Part shown: in pieces, positions 8,317-16,879 of the stretch
Numbering within the stretch: position 1 is the first letter of the stretch
How the letters are laid out: each line of letters opens with the position of its first letter
Origin: Paraburkholderia sp. Tr-20389
GTDB taxonomy: Bacteria > Pseudomonadota > Gammaproteobacteria > Burkholderiales > Burkholderiaceae
Length of the DNA: 60,929 bases
NCBI RefSeq assembly: GCF_017104565.1
Contig: NZ_JAAGPD010000061.1
Location: 1 to 60,929, forward strand
Direction: 5' to 3'
Made by a program: the position numbers and the translations under genes
The notes under the pieces: generated by a model
Database searches by the model: none
Seen by the model: only the letters and a program-made list of their open reading frames with translations
What the model was told of the DNA's origin: nothing

Positions 8317-9471
8317 ATGGTGACAGGCACAATCGGCCGGCGTATCCGGCTGGGTTTGATCGGCGGCGGACCGGGCTCGATCATCGGCGAAACACATCGC
8401 ATCGCGGCACGCCTCGACGGTCAGTACGACATCGTCGCGGCGGCGCTGTCGTCCAATCCTGAACGCGCGCGGCAAGCGGCGCTCGAACTCGGTATCGACG
8501 GCGAGCGGGCGTATGCGTCATGGCAACAGATGCTCGACACGGAAGCGGCCCGCCCCGATCGCATCGATGCCGTTGCAGTGATGACGCCCAACGACTCGCA
8601 TCACCCGATCTGCATGCTGGCGCTAGAGCGCGGCTTTCACGTGATCTGCGACAAGCCGCTTGCGAACGATCTCGCGCAGGCACGCGAGATCGCCGCGCGG
8701 GCGAAGGCGACCAACGCCGAGTTCTGCGTGACCTATTGCTACAGCGGTTTTCCGATGGTGCGTCAGGCGCGAGACATGATTCGTGCGGGCGAACTCGGCG
8801 AAATTCGCCAGGTGCATCTGCAGTACGTGCAGAGCTATCTGGCGGACCACGAGCTGCCCGCCGGCTGGCGCACGGAAGCGGGCCGCGCCGGCGGTTCGCT
8901 CGTGCTGATGGATATCGGCACGCATGCGTTCCACCTGGGCGCCTACGTTACCGGGCTCGACGTCACGCGTCTGTGCGCGGACGTCGGCTCGGCGATTCCC
9001 GAACGCGCCATCGACGACTACGTGTCCGCGCTGCTGCACTATGAGAACGGCGCGCGCGGCTCGCTATGGGTGACGAATGCCGCGGCGGGTTCGGAGCACG
9101 GACTGAGTTTTCGCGTTCACGGCGACAAGGGTGGGCTCGAATGGCATCAGGAGGAACCGAACCGGCTGATTCATCGCCGGCAGGATGCGTTCGAGGAAAT
9201 CATCACGCGCCGCCTCGGTCCGTCGACGAGCGAAGGCGCACAGCGATCGACGCGCATCGCGATCGGTCATCCCGAAGGTTATCTGGAAGCGTTCGCGAAT
9301 CTTTATACGGAGTTCGCGCAGCGCGTCGCTACTCGAATCGGTGGAAGACCCGGTGATGACCGGCCGACGCTCTTTCCCGGCGTCAGCGATGGTGTGAAGG
9401 GCCTGGCGTTCGTCGCGGCATCGGTGCAAAGCATGGCGACGGGCGGCTGGCAGGATGTCGAGCGTGCTTAG
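8317..9471 (+). CDS. Gfo/Idh/MocA family NAD(P)-dependent oxidoreductase
   Basis: A 384-residue soluble dehydrogenase. The N-terminal Rossmann fold has the GLIGGGPGS nucleotide loop. The family's EKP-type signature appears as CDKPL (111-115), where Lys113 should be catalytic. DIGTHAFH (199-206) supplies the conserved His203 of the C-terminal domain. Such enzymes oxidise or reduce hydroxyl/keto groups of sugars, inositols or related compounds; the substrate is not identifiable. AAGGAG precedes the ATG. It lies 21 nt after the PhyH-family dioxygenase and is surely co-transcribed, suggesting hydroxylation followed by oxidation in a short catabolic or modifying pathway. Confidence 0.87.
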   Translation: MVTGTIGRRIRLGLIGGGPGSIIGETHRIAARLDGQYDIVAAALSSNPERARQAALELGIDGERAYASWQQMLDTEAARPDRIDAVAVMTPNDSHHPICMLALERGFHVICDKPLANDLAQAREIAARAKATNAEFCVTYCYSGFPMVRQARDMIRAGELGEIRQVHLQYVQSYLADHELPAGWRTEAGRAGGSLVLMDIGTHAFHLGAYVTGLDVTRLCADVGSAIPERAIDDYVSALLHYENGARGSLWVTNAAAGSEHGLSFRVHGDKGGLEWHQEEPNRLIHRRQDAFEEIITRRLGPSTSEGAQRSTRIAIGHPEGYLEAFANLYTEFAQRVATRIGGRPGDDRPTLFPGVSDGVKGLAFVAASVQSMATGGWQDVERA

Positions 9472-9475
9472 GAAG

Positions 9476-9510
9476 AAAAAAGAGCCCTGTTCCGCGGGGG
9501 AACAGGGCTC
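9476..9510 (-). terminator. Strong rho-independent terminator, minus-strand orientation
   Basis: A perfect 12-bp stem (GAGCCCTGTTCC / GGAACAGGGCTC) with a 5-nt loop is preceded on the + strand by AAAAAA, giving hairpin plus TTTTTT on the minus strand. It starts 5 nt after the Gfo/Idh stop and could also act, without a T-run, for that gene. Read as a minus-strand terminator, it implies a transcript coming from the repeat region to its right. Confidence 0.75.
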
Positions 9511-9550
9511 GGTGGATGAGACATATCGAACAGGCGCGTGGATGCTTGCC

Positions 9551-9588
9551 GACTGCTACTCATCACGTGAAGCTGTTATTGGTGAACC
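9551..9588. repeat. Isolated copy related to the ~38-bp repeat
   Basis: A 38-nt segment starting GACTGCTACT and ending GTGAACC. It has the same start and end wording as the units of the array at 9661-9855 and lies about 110 nt to its left. The intervening DNA carries a second GGTGAACC at 9653-9660. Confidence 0.5.
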
Positions 9589-9660
9589 TCTTTTTTGCTT
9601 CGATTGGCCCCGCGCCTACTCCTTGCTGCTAACCCCAACTGCATACTGAAACGGTGAACC

Positions 9661-9855
9661 GGCTGATACTGCCAGGTGCTGCTATTGCAACTGCGAATGC
9701 GGCTGCTACTGCGAGAGCGACTACCGCTACTTCGGAAACCGACTGCTACCGCGAAAAGCGACTGCACCTGCTGCAACCGACTGCTACCTCAAAAGCTGAC
9801 TACGACTTCAAAAACCGACTGCTACTGCAATTGCGACTGAAAACTTCGAACGGCC
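9661..9855. repeat. Degenerate tandem repeat array, ~38-40 bp units
   Basis: Five consecutive units begin at 9661, 9701, 9741, 9779 and 9817, with lengths 40, 40, 38, 38 and about 39. Each begins with a version of GACTGCTACTGC; three end in AACC. The middle part is a looser GCGACTRC-like repeat. Because unit length is not fixed at a multiple of three, the array cannot now encode one uninterrupted repeat protein. On the minus strand the ideal 39-nt unit would read as an Ala/Val/Glu-rich 13-residue repeat, so a decayed coding array is one explanation. Less regular copies continue to about 9950. Confidence 0.7.
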
Positions 9856-10124
9856 ACTTCGAACTGCTGGTCCCGCTACTGCGCATACTGCGACTTCGAT
9901 CGCTACGACTGCTCATGCTTCCGGTACGGCTACTTCGACTGCTGGCAACCTGCGGTCATGCACGACGCAGAGGGGAACCGCGTCGATGGGCTCGTTGTTC
10001 CGTCGCTCCATGAAAAGAAGTATAGGAGCGAGGCCGCAGATTCAATCGACGGAAGCGAGGGCGATTCGCTGCCCATTTCGCGCGTTTGTTTGCGCGGGTG
10101 TGAACAGCATGCGCCGCTTCATGC

Positions 10125-10391
10125 TCAACTCGGGTAGCGCCCGCTCGGCGCATGCGAACGATAGTGGGTGCCGAATAGCACGTCGGGATCGGCACGATCC
10201 TCGACGGGCGTCTCGCTCAGTTCGCGAAACGTCGCGACGAGGCTTTGCCACGACGCGGACCAGCGCGTCTCTCTAAGACGGCTTCCTGTGCTGTCGGTAA
10301 TGCGCAGAACGCCGGTGTCGGGGAAAAAGGTCAGCGTGACCGCGATTCCATCGATGACACATGTCGCGGTACACGGTTTTGTAGCCAGCAC
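10125..10391 (-). CDS. Hypothetical protein, 88 residues
   Basis: A GTG start at 10391 has GGAGG five nt upstream. The product begins with Cys-containing sequence (LATKPCTATCVIDG), followed by a beta-like stretch (VTLTFFPDTGVLRI) and a polar, Arg-rich C-terminus. A longer reading to 10583 is possible, but its extra residues are Arg/Ala-rich and look like non-coding translation. I do not recognise a family; it could be a small cytosolic beta-rich protein. It is the only plausible gene between 9.5 and 11 kb. A strong minus-strand terminator lies 600 nt downstream beyond the repeat array. Confidence 0.5.
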   Translation of the reverse strand: MLATKPCTATCVIDGIAVTLTFFPDTGVLRITDSTGSRLRETRWSASWQSLVATFRELSETPVEDRADPDVLFGTHYRSHAPSGRYPS

Positions 10392-11057
10392 GATCGCCTC
10401 CGGTATGTATGTCGGGTGGTCCGCTCCTTTGAGCGGGCGCGCCAGTAAAGAGCAATGTGTATGCCCATGTGCGGCACGCCGGCCGCGCGCCCTGCGGCGC
10501 GCGGCCCTGCGAGCAAGCGGGTCCGCGAGATCGCATCCCGCGAACGAATCCGTACGCAGCGAATGTTGGCTCACGGCAGACACATCGCGTCCGCGTCCGA
10601 CGCAACATCCGACAGCGCGTCTTGCCGCCCGGTCCTGTTCATCTGGCAGGCAGATTCATCGCCTGCCCTGCCCATGCGCGGCACATCCGTTTTGCCCACT
10701 GCTTTTCAATTGATGAATATGTATACGTAGTAGCAGTTAACAAGCACCTTCGCCAACTGTGGACAAGCGTCAAATCCGCTTTGCGCTCAACGGATTGTCA
10801 AATGGATACCCTTGCGCATAAACATGGGAGAGTTCGCCGCAAGCCTGAATAACTTTGTCCACATTCGGCACCACTGCGGGTTTACCCAGAATCTGCCCAC
10901 AGCAATCGCCTCCGTGATATCCCCATGTTGTCCATAGCATCGTGTGGACATCTGGATGACGGGTGGACCGCCGCTCGCGCCGCGCGGCGTTTGATTTGAC
11001 CTCTGACGCACGGGGCCTATAACGGAAAGGGCGTGCAACACGGGAGGGAACCTGGAC
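10392..11057. other. Gene-free region with DnaA-box-like 9-mers
   Basis: No open frame here has convincing protein character. The right half (10740-10960) is less GC-rich and carries four 9-mers close to the DnaA-box consensus: TGTGGACAA at 10758-10766, TTGTCCACA at 10855-10863, TTGTCCATA at 10928-10936 and TGTGGACAT at 10943-10951. It also contains the upstream region of the methyltransferase gene at 11058, with GGGAGGGAA as the likely ribosome-binding site. Confidence 0.5.
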
Positions 11058-11879
11058 ATGAAGGAAGACGAATTCAGCGCCTTCGAACATCGGGGCTGGG
11101 AACGCGTCGCGCAGCCTTATCACGCATATTTCGGCGCACTGACCATCCAGTCGCATGCTGCGCTGCTCGATGCGCTGGGCGTGCGGCGCGGCGTGCGTTT
11201 CCTCGATGTCGCGTCGGGTCCGGGCTACCTTGCAGCAGCGGCGGCCCAGCGCAGCGCGGATGTCGTCGGGGTGGACTTCGCCGATTCAATGGTCGATCAG
11301 GCACGACGCATCTATCCGTCGCTGACCTTTCGCATCGGCAGTGCGGAAGACCTCCCCTTCGCCGACGACGGTTTCGATGCCGTCGGCATCAGCTTCGGCA
11401 TGCTGCACTTCTCGCACCCGGAGAAGGCGCTCGAGGAAGCCTTTCGCGTGCTTCAGCCTGGCGGCAAAGTCGGCTTCACGGTCTGGGCAGCACCCGAGAA
11501 GGCCGTCGGCTTCTCGATCGTTCTGAAGGCCATCGAGGCACACGGCCGCATGGACGTGCAACTGCCGCCCGGACCGCCGTTCTTCCGGTTCAGCGACTGG
11601 GCGGAATGCGAGCGCGTATTGCTGGCGGCCGGCTTTCGCGAGCCGCGCGTTCAGGAAGTCGAGCAGACGCTGCATGCGCCATCGCCCGATGCACTGTTCG
11701 AAATGCTGATGCGCGGCGGCGTGCGGGTTTCGGCGATTCTGAACGCGCAAACACCGCAGGCGCTGGCCGCGATCGCCAAAGCGGTACACGACGGCGCCGC
11801 GCGTTATCGGAGTGGTGACGGCAGCGGCGAAGTCAGCATACCGATGCCATGCGTGCTGGCCAGCGCGACGAAGCCCTGA
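11058..11879 (+). CDS. Class I SAM-dependent methyltransferase (UbiE-like)
   Basis: A 273-residue soluble protein with the class I Rossmann methyltransferase order. Motif I is FLDVASGPGY (about 49-58), the acidic end of strand 2 is VVGVDFADSM, and DLPFADDGFDAV marks the motif shared with UbiE/COQ5-type enzymes. FRVLQPGGKVGFTVW is the motif III region. It should methylate a small molecule using SAM; the acceptor is unknown. It stands alone between intergenic regions, so context gives no pathway. GGGAGGGAA precedes the ATG. Confidence 0.85.
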   Translation: MKEDEFSAFEHRGWERVAQPYHAYFGALTIQSHAALLDALGVRRGVRFLDVASGPGYLAAAAAQRSADVVGVDFADSMVDQARRIYPSLTFRIGSAEDLPFADDGFDAVGISFGMLHFSHPEKALEEAFRVLQPGGKVGFTVWAAPEKAVGFSIVLKAIEAHGRMDVQLPPGPPFFRFSDWAECERVLLAAGFREPRVQEVEQTLHAPSPDALFEMLMRGGVRVSAILNAQTPQALAAIAKAVHDGAARYRSGDGSGEVSIPMPCVLASATKP

Positions 11880-11923
11880 GCGAGCGCGAGAGAGGGTTCG
11901 GGGAACGAGAGATTGGGAACCGG

Positions 11924-11969
11924 CGCGTTCCGGATAAGCCCGCGAGCGCGGCGCCGTATCCAGAACGCG
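11924..11969. repeat. Imperfect inverted repeat downstream of methyltransferase
   Basis: The arms CGCGTTCCGGATA (11924-11936) and TATCCAGAACGCG (11957-11969) match with one mismatch around a GC-rich 20-nt centre. No T-run follows on either strand, so it is at best a weak terminator between the convergent methyltransferase and glmS genes. Confidence 0.4.
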
Positions 11970-12032
11970 TGTGAAGCGACTACGACATCATCGAACGAAT
12001 GACGATGATGATGAAACGCGAAGCGAACAGCC

Positions 12033-13850
12033 TCACTCCACCGTCACCGACTTCGCGAGATTGCGCGGCTTGTCGACGTCCGTGCCACGAGCGCAAGCCG
12101 TGTGATACGCGAGCATCTGCAGCGGCACGACGTGCAGGATCGGCGACAGCATGCCGTAGTGTTCCGGCATGCGGATCACGTGCAGCCCTTCGTCGTTGAC
12201 GATCTTCGTGTCGGCATCGGCGAACACGTACAGCTGGCCGCCGCGCGCGCGCACTTCCTGGATGTTCGACTTGAGCTTTTCGAGCAGCGCGTCGTTCGGT
12301 GCAACGGTCACGACGGGCATCGCTTCCGTCACCAGTGCGAGCGGCCCGTGCTTCAGTTCACCCGCCGGATAAGCCTCGGCGTGGATGTACGAAATCTCCT
12401 TCAGCTTCAGCGCGCCTTCCAGTGCGATCGGATAGTGCAGGCCACGGCCGAGGAACAGCGCGTTCTCCTTGCGCGAGAACTCTTCCGACCACGCGATGAT
12501 CTGCGGCTCCAGCGCCAGCACGCTATTGAGCGCGGCAGGCAGGTGGCGCAACTGGCGAATGTAGTCCGCTTCATGCGCCGCGCTGACGTGACCGCGCATC
12601 TTGCCGAGCGTCGCGGCGAGCACGAACAGCGCGACCAACTGCGTCGTGAACGCCTTGGTCGACGCAACGCCGATTTCGCGGCCCGCGTGCGTGAGGAACG
12701 ACAACTCGGTGAGGCGCACCATCGCGCTCGTGCCGACGTTGCAGACCGACAGCGTGTGCTTGTGGCCCAGCGACTGCGCGTGCTTGAGCGCCGCGAGCGT
12801 ATCGGCCGTTTCGCCCGATTGCGAGATCACGACGACGAGCGACTTCGGATTCGGCACCGAATCGCGATAACGGTATTCGCTCGCGATTTCGACCTGCGTC
12901 GGAATCTTCGCGACCGATTCGAGCCAGTACTTCGCCGTCAGGCCCGAGTAGTAGCTCGTGCCGCACGCGAGAATCAGCAGGTTGTCGATTTCGGAAAACG
13001 CTTTGGCGGCGTTTTCGCCGAACAGCGAAGCATCGAACGCATCGGCTTGCGGGATCGTGTCGCTGATCGCGCGCGGCTGCTCGAAGATTTCCTTCTGCAT
13101 GAAGTGGCGATACGGCCCGAGTTCGACCGCGCCGCCGTAGGCCGCGACCTGACGAACCTCGCGATCGGCCGGCTTGCCGTCGCGATCGAACACGCGGACC
13201 TTCTCGAGCGTCAGTTCGCAGACGTCGCCTTCTTCAAGGAAGATGAAACGGTCGGTGCTGCCCGCCAGCGCGAGCGCATCCGACGCGAGGAAGTTCTCGC
13301 CCTCGCCGAGACCGACGACCAGCGGCGAGCCCTGACGCGCGCCGACCACCGTATTCGGCTGGTTCTTGTGCAGCACGGCGATCGCATATGCGCCATGCAG
13401 TTGCGCCGTTGCTTCGCGCACAGCCGCGAACAGATCGCCGCGATACAGGCTGTGAACCAGATGCGCGATCACTTCCGTATCGGTCTGCGAGACAAACTCG
13501 TAGCCCTTGCCGCGCAGCATCTCGCGCAGCGACTCGTAGTTCTCGATGATGCCGTTATGCACGAGCGCCAGCTCGTTGCGCGAGAAGATCGGGTGCGCGT
13601 TGTCCGTGACGGGTGCGCCATGCGTGGCCCAGCGCGTGTGCGCGATGCCCGTTGCGCCTTCGAGACGCGTGTCGCGCACCTGGTCGTCGAGATCGGCGAC
13701 GCGCGCAACGCTGCGCGCCCGCTTCGGCTCGCCATTCGCCAGCACGGCGACGCCGCATGAGTCATAGCCGCGATATTCGAGGCGACGCAGTCCTTCGATC
13801 AAAACGGAAACGATGTTTCGCTGCGCAACAGCGCCGACAATGCCGCACAT
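12033..13850 (-). CDS. glmS: Glutamine--fructose-6-phosphate aminotransferase (isomerizing)
   Basis: A 605-residue enzyme, the usual length for GlmS. It starts MCGIVGAV, so Cys2 becomes the N-terminal nucleophile of the glutaminase domain after Met removal. Two SIS sugar-isomerase domains follow ([17 protein letters not shown] is a phosphosugar-binding stretch), and the protein ends with the typical [13 protein letters not shown] tail. It makes glucosamine-6-phosphate for peptidoglycan and LPS. The ATG at 13850 is required for the N-terminal Cys; an upstream TTG is rejected. It lies 59 nt after glmU on the same strand, likely one operon. No glmS ribozyme is expected or seen. Confidence 0.97.
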   Translation of the reverse strand: MCGIVGAVAQRNIVSVLIEGLRRLEYRGYDSCGVAVLANGEPKRARSVARVADLDDQVRDTRLEGATGIAHTRWATHGAPVTDNAHPIFSRNELALVHNGIIENYESLREMLRGKGYEFVSQTDTEVIAHLVHSLYRGDLFAAVREATAQLHGAYAIAVLHKNQPNTVVGARQGSPLVVGLGEGENFLASDALALAGSTDRFIFLEEGDVCELTLEKVRVFDRDGKPADREVRQVAAYGGAVELGPYRHFMQKEIFEQPRAISDTIPQADAFDASLFGENAAKAFSEIDNLLILACGTSYYSGLTAKYWLESVAKIPTQVEIASEYRYRDSVPNPKSLVVVISQSGETADTLAALKHAQSLGHKHTLSVCNVGTSAMVRLTELSFLTHAGREIGVASTKAFTTQLVALFVLAATLGKMRGHVSAAHEADYIRQLRHLPAALNSVLALEPQIIAWSEEFSRKENALFLGRGLHYPIALEGALKLKEISYIHAEAYPAGELKHGPLALVTEAMPVVTVAPNDALLEKLKSNIQEVRARGGQLYVFADADTKIVNDEGLHVIRMPEHYGMLSPILHVVPLQMLAYHTACARGTDVDKPRNLAKSVTVE

Positions 13851-13909
13851 ATTCAATGGTCCTTTGCAGAGTGAGGGATCAAGGCGCGCGCCTCGCGCGC
13901 GCGTTTCCC

Positions 13910-15271
13910 TTAGCTTTTCTTTTTCGTCGGGCGCACGTAGCCCGTCTTGCCTATCTGGGTCTTTTCGTTGAGCACCAACAGGCCTTCTTCGACATCCTTC
14001 CAGACCGTCGTGCCCGCCGCGATCGTCACGCCGCGTCCAACGCGCACGGGCGCCACCAGTTGCGTATCCGAGCCGACGAACACATCGTCTTCGATGATCG
14101 TGCGGAATTTGTTCGCGCCGTCGTAGTTGCAGGTGATCGTGCCTGCGCCGATGTTCACGCGCGCGCCGACATCCGAATCGCCGATGTACGACAGGTGATT
14201 CGCCTTCGAACCATGACCGAGCACCGCGTTCTTCACTTCGACGAAGTTGCCGATATGCGTTTCGTCCGACAGCGTCGCGCCCGGACGCAGGCGCGCATAC
14301 GGACCGAGCACGGCTTGCGCGCCGACTTGCGCGCCTTCGATATGCGTGTAGGCGTCGATGCGCGTGCCCGCGCCGATCGTCGCATTGCGGATCACGCAGT
14401 TCGGTCCGATCGACACGTTATCGGCCAGCGTCACCTTGCCTTCGAACACGCAGTTCACGTCGATCGACACATCGCGGCCGCATTCGAGCGTACCGCGCAC
14501 GTCGATGCGCGCCGGGTCGGCAATCGTCACACCCGCGACGAGCAGATCGTCCGCGACGTTGCGCTGATGGATGCGTTCGAGTTCGGCCAGTTGCTGCTTG
14601 CTGTTGACGCCGAGCGTTTCCCATTCTTCATCGGGTTGCGCGGTGACGGCTTCGATGCCCGCTTCGATCGCCAGTTCGACGACGTCGGTCAGATAAAACT
14701 CACCCTGCGCGTTGTCGTTCTTCAGCGACGACAGCCAGCCGTCAAGACGCTTCGTCGGCATCACGACGATGCCCGTGTTGATCTCGGCGATCTTCTGCTG
14801 CTCGGCCGTCGCGTCCTTCTGTTCGACGATGCGCTCGACCTTGCCTTGCGCGTCGCGCACGATGCGGCCGTAGCCGGTCGGGTCGTCCAGCGTCACGGTC
14901 AGCACGCCGTAGCCGTCATGGCCCGCGGCGTCCGTCAGACGCTTGAGCGTGCTCGCCTTCGTGAGCGGCACGTCGCCATACAGCACGAGCGTCGGTGCAG
15001 AGGCGTCGAGCAGCGGCAGCGCCTGCTGCACCGCGTGACCCGTGCCGAGCTGCTGTTCCTGCAACGCGAACTGCACATCGGGCGCGGCAACAGCCGTGCG
15101 CACCTGGTCCGCGCCATGACCGACCACGACGACGAGTCGCGTCGGGTTCAGCGTGCGGGCAGTGTCGATGACGTGAGCGAGAAGCGGCCGACCGGCCAGG
15201 GGATGAAGCACCTTTGGCAATGCCGAGCGCATGCGCTTGCCGGTGCCTGCCGCCAGAATCACGATGTTCAT
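13910..15271 (-). CDS. glmU: Bifunctional UDP-GlcNAc pyrophosphorylase / glucosamine-1-P acetyltransferase
   Basis: 453 residues, full length for GlmU. The N-terminal uridylyltransferase domain opens with [11 protein letters not shown] and [13 protein letters not shown]. The C-terminal half is a left-handed beta-helix of hexapeptide repeats carrying the acetyltransferase site ([12 protein letters not shown] and [10 protein letters not shown], whose His is the expected catalytic base). It converts glucosamine-1-phosphate to UDP-GlcNAc in the cytoplasm. It is the first gene of a glmU-glmS pair, which places the first and last steps of UDP-GlcNAc supply under one promoter. Confidence 0.97.
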   Translation of the reverse strand: MNIVILAAGTGKRMRSALPKVLHPLAGRPLLAHVIDTARTLNPTRLVVVVGHGADQVRTAVAAPDVQFALQEQQLGTGHAVQQALPLLDASAPTLVLYGDVPLTKASTLKRLTDAAGHDGYGVLTVTLDDPTGYGRIVRDAQGKVERIVEQKDATAEQQKIAEINTGIVVMPTKRLDGWLSSLKNDNAQGEFYLTDVVELAIEAGIEAVTAQPDEEWETLGVNSKQQLAELERIHQRNVADDLLVAGVTIADPARIDVRGTLECGRDVSIDVNCVFEGKVTLADNVSIGPNCVIRNATIGAGTRIDAYTHIEGAQVGAQAVLGPYARLRPGATLSDETHIGNFVEVKNAVLGHGSKANHLSYIGDSDVGARVNIGAGTITCNYDGANKFRTIIEDDVFVGSDTQLVAPVRVGRGVTIAAGTTVWKDVEEGLLVLNEKTQIGKTGYVRPTKKKS

Positions 15272-15355
15272 GACGTGGGCGTATTTGACGAGTTTGGAGT
15301 GGGCGATTCTAGCACGCTGAATGTGACTGCAACGTGGCCCACTTTCTCGACACCG

Positions 15356-15390
15356 CCCCGCAAATGCCTGTTTTCAAAGGCTTTGCGGGG
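15356..15390. terminator. Hairpin between ttcA and glmU
   Basis: The arms CCCCGCAAATGCCT and AGGCTTTGCGGGG form a long stem with one bulge and a GTTTTCAA loop. It lies just past the ttcA stop on the minus strand. There is no following T-run, so it may be a weak terminator or an RNA-stabilising hairpin. Confidence 0.5.
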
Positions 15391-15401
15391 AGTGCGATGT
15401 G

Positions 15402-16409
15402 TCAAATATCGTCAAACTGAACGAAGGAAATCGTTTGCGATGCCCGCTGCGTCTGGTCCGATGCGGAATCGGTGGAACACGGTTCTTCGTCGAAAGCAAT
15501 GTCGCCTTGCGGGTCCGCTTCGCCCGTTGCGCGCAGGCTCGCGAACGGAAAAAGTTTGTGATCCATCAGATGTGACGGGACGACATTCGACAATGCGTTG
15601 AACATGTTCTCGACGCGGCCCGGGAAGCGCTTGTCCCACTCGCGAATGAGCGCTTTCATTTCCGCGCGTTTCAGGTTCGGCTGGCTGCCGCACAGGTTGC
15701 ACGGGATGATCGGAAATTGACGCAGCTCCGCGTATTTCTCGAGATCCGTCTCCTTCACATACGCAAGAGGACGGATCACGACGTTCTTGCCGTCGTCGGA
15801 TTGCAGCTTGGGCGGCATACCCTTCAGCTTGCCGCCGTAGAACAGGTTCAGCAGCAGCGTCTGCAGGATGTCGTCGCGATGATGGCCGAGCGCGATCTTG
15901 GTCGCACCGAGTTCGCCCGCCACGCGGTAGAGAATGCCGCGGCGCAGGCGCGAGCACAGCGAGCACGTCGTCTTGCCCTCGGGCACGAGGCGCTTGACGA
16001 TGCTGTACGTGTCCTGATTCTCGATATGAAACGGAATGTCGAGCTTGCTCAGGTACTCGGGCAGCACGTGTTCCGGAAAGCCAGGCTGCTTCTGGTCGAG
16101 ATTCACGGCGACGATGTCGAAGTGGATCGGCGCGCGCTCGCGCAGGCGCATCAGGACATCCAGCATCGCGTAGCTGTCCTTGCCGCCCGACAGGCACACC
16201 ATCACCTTGTCGCCTTCCTCGATCATGTTGAAGTCGCCGATCGCCTGGCCGACCTGGCGCGCGAGGCGCTTGAACAGCTTGTTGTTCTCGTACTGCTCTT
16301 TCTGCTCGCGGCGCGTGTGGGCGCGCTTGCGCTCGGCCTCGGCGGCGGGTGTTTCGTCGGTAACGGGCGCGTTCGCTTCGAGGCCCGTCAGGGTTTCGGG
16401 AGCGTTCAT
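15402..16409 (-). CDS. ttcA: tRNA 2-thiocytidine biosynthesis protein TtcA
   Basis: A 335-residue tRNA thiolase predicted to make 2-thiocytidine at position 32. It has the PP-loop ATPase motif SGGKDS, the CxxC pair in [10 protein letters not shown] and the additional Cys in CNLCGSQ that hold the iron-sulfur cluster, plus [14 protein letters not shown], typical of the TtcA/TtuA group. The N-terminus carries a polar extension of about 35 residues. The start lies 3 nt after the folB stop, so it is co-transcribed with folB and the SDR upstream. Confidence 0.95.
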   Translation of the reverse strand: MNAPETLTGLEANAPVTDETPAAEAERKRAHTRREQKEQYENNKLFKRLARQVGQAIGDFNMIEEGDKVMVCLSGGKDSYAMLDVLMRLRERAPIHFDIVAVNLDQKQPGFPEHVLPEYLSKLDIPFHIENQDTYSIVKRLVPEGKTTCSLCSRLRRGILYRVAGELGATKIALGHHRDDILQTLLLNLFYGGKLKGMPPKLQSDDGKNVVIRPLAYVKETDLEKYAELRQFPIIPCNLCGSQPNLKRAEMKALIREWDKRFPGRVENMFNALSNVVPSHLMDHKLFPFASLRATGEADPQGDIAFDEEPCSTDSASDQTQRASQTISFVQFDDI

Positions 16410-16412
16410 CGC

Positions 16413-16805
16413 TCAGTCCTCTTTGATCTGAAAGACTTCGACGCCCACGGCGTCGCAGTCGGGATAGACATCGGGCTTTTCCGTCGACAGACGCACGCCG
16501 CGCACTTGCGGATGCGCGAGCAGCGCTTTCGCGAGGTCGTCGCAGAGCGTTTCCTGCAGATGAATATGCCCCTGGCTGACGCGCGCGGCGATCGTCGAGC
16601 GCATGAAGTCGTAGTCGACGACTTCGCGCAGCTTGTCTTCGACGGGCGTCGACTGCACGAGCGGCACGAACAGTTCGACATTGATCACCACGCGCTGCTC
16701 GCCGCGCTTTTCGAAATCGTGCACGCCGATGTTGATGTGCACCTCGTAGTTGCGCAGGAAGAGCCGGCGGCAATCAGCAAGCCGGGGATGAAGCAAGGCG
16801 GACAT
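16413..16805 (-). CDS. folB: Dihydroneopterin aldolase
   Basis: A 130-residue protein with the FolB/FolX fold signature (INIGVHDFEKRGEQRVVINVEL), the conserved VVDYDFMRSTIAA segment and the HLQETLCDDLAKALL helix. The latter holds the Glu expected to bind the pterin ring. It converts dihydroneopterin to hydroxymethyl-dihydropterin in folate synthesis, or epimerises a related pterin. ATG at 16805 gives the expected length; a longer reading adds Cys-rich residues unlike the family. It lies between a pteridine-reductase-like SDR and ttcA in one compact operon. Confidence 0.92.
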   Translation of the reverse strand: MSALLHPRLADCRRLFLRNYEVHINIGVHDFEKRGEQRVVINVELFVPLVQSTPVEDKLREVVDYDFMRSTIAARVSQGHIHLQETLCDDLAKALLAHPQVRGVRLSTEKPDVYPDCDAVGVEVFQIKED

Positions 16806-16879
16806 GTTCGTTCCAGTACAAAAGTTGCTGCACAAGTTTCAATTGGGCGCGTTTCGGACGCGCCGATGGGGCGCGCCGT

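Larger units (their letters stand above)
9472..10124. other. Gene-poor region with repeats and terminator
   Basis: This 650-nt gap holds a strong hairpin at its left end (9476-9510), a degenerate tandem repeat array at 9661-9855 with related pieces from about 9551, and little else. Reading frames through the array are frequently interrupted and have no ribosome-binding sites. On the minus strand one frame gives broken stretches of Ala/Val repeats, so it could be the remains of a repetitive gene. Confidence 0.6.

Noticed and set aside
9661-9855. CRISPR array
   Set aside because: The units are contiguous and degenerate, without the exact repeats and unique spacers a CRISPR array needs, and no cas gene is present.
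10457-10852. Possible small gene in the 10.4-11 kb gap
   Set aside because: The frame is Arg/His-rich, has no ribosome-binding site, and overlaps other equally poor frames. It reads like non-coding sequence.
10741-10960. Chromosomal replication origin
   Set aside because: DnaA-like 9-mers are present, but no dnaA, dnaN, parAB, rpmH or AT-rich unwinding element lies nearby.
12102-13760. Long open frame on the plus strand opposite glmS
   Set aside because: It mirrors the coding frame of glmS. Its translation is Arg/His/Asp-rich with no protein motif, a usual antisense artefact in GC-rich DNA.
13851-13909. glmS ribozyme upstream of glmS
   Set aside because: The 59-nt gap to glmU is too short for the ribozyme, and that element is typical of Firmicutes.
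13613-15601. Long open frame opposite glmU
   Set aside because: Same artefact: low-complexity Arg/Asp/Val-rich sequence without motifs, while the opposite strand encodes a complete GlmU.
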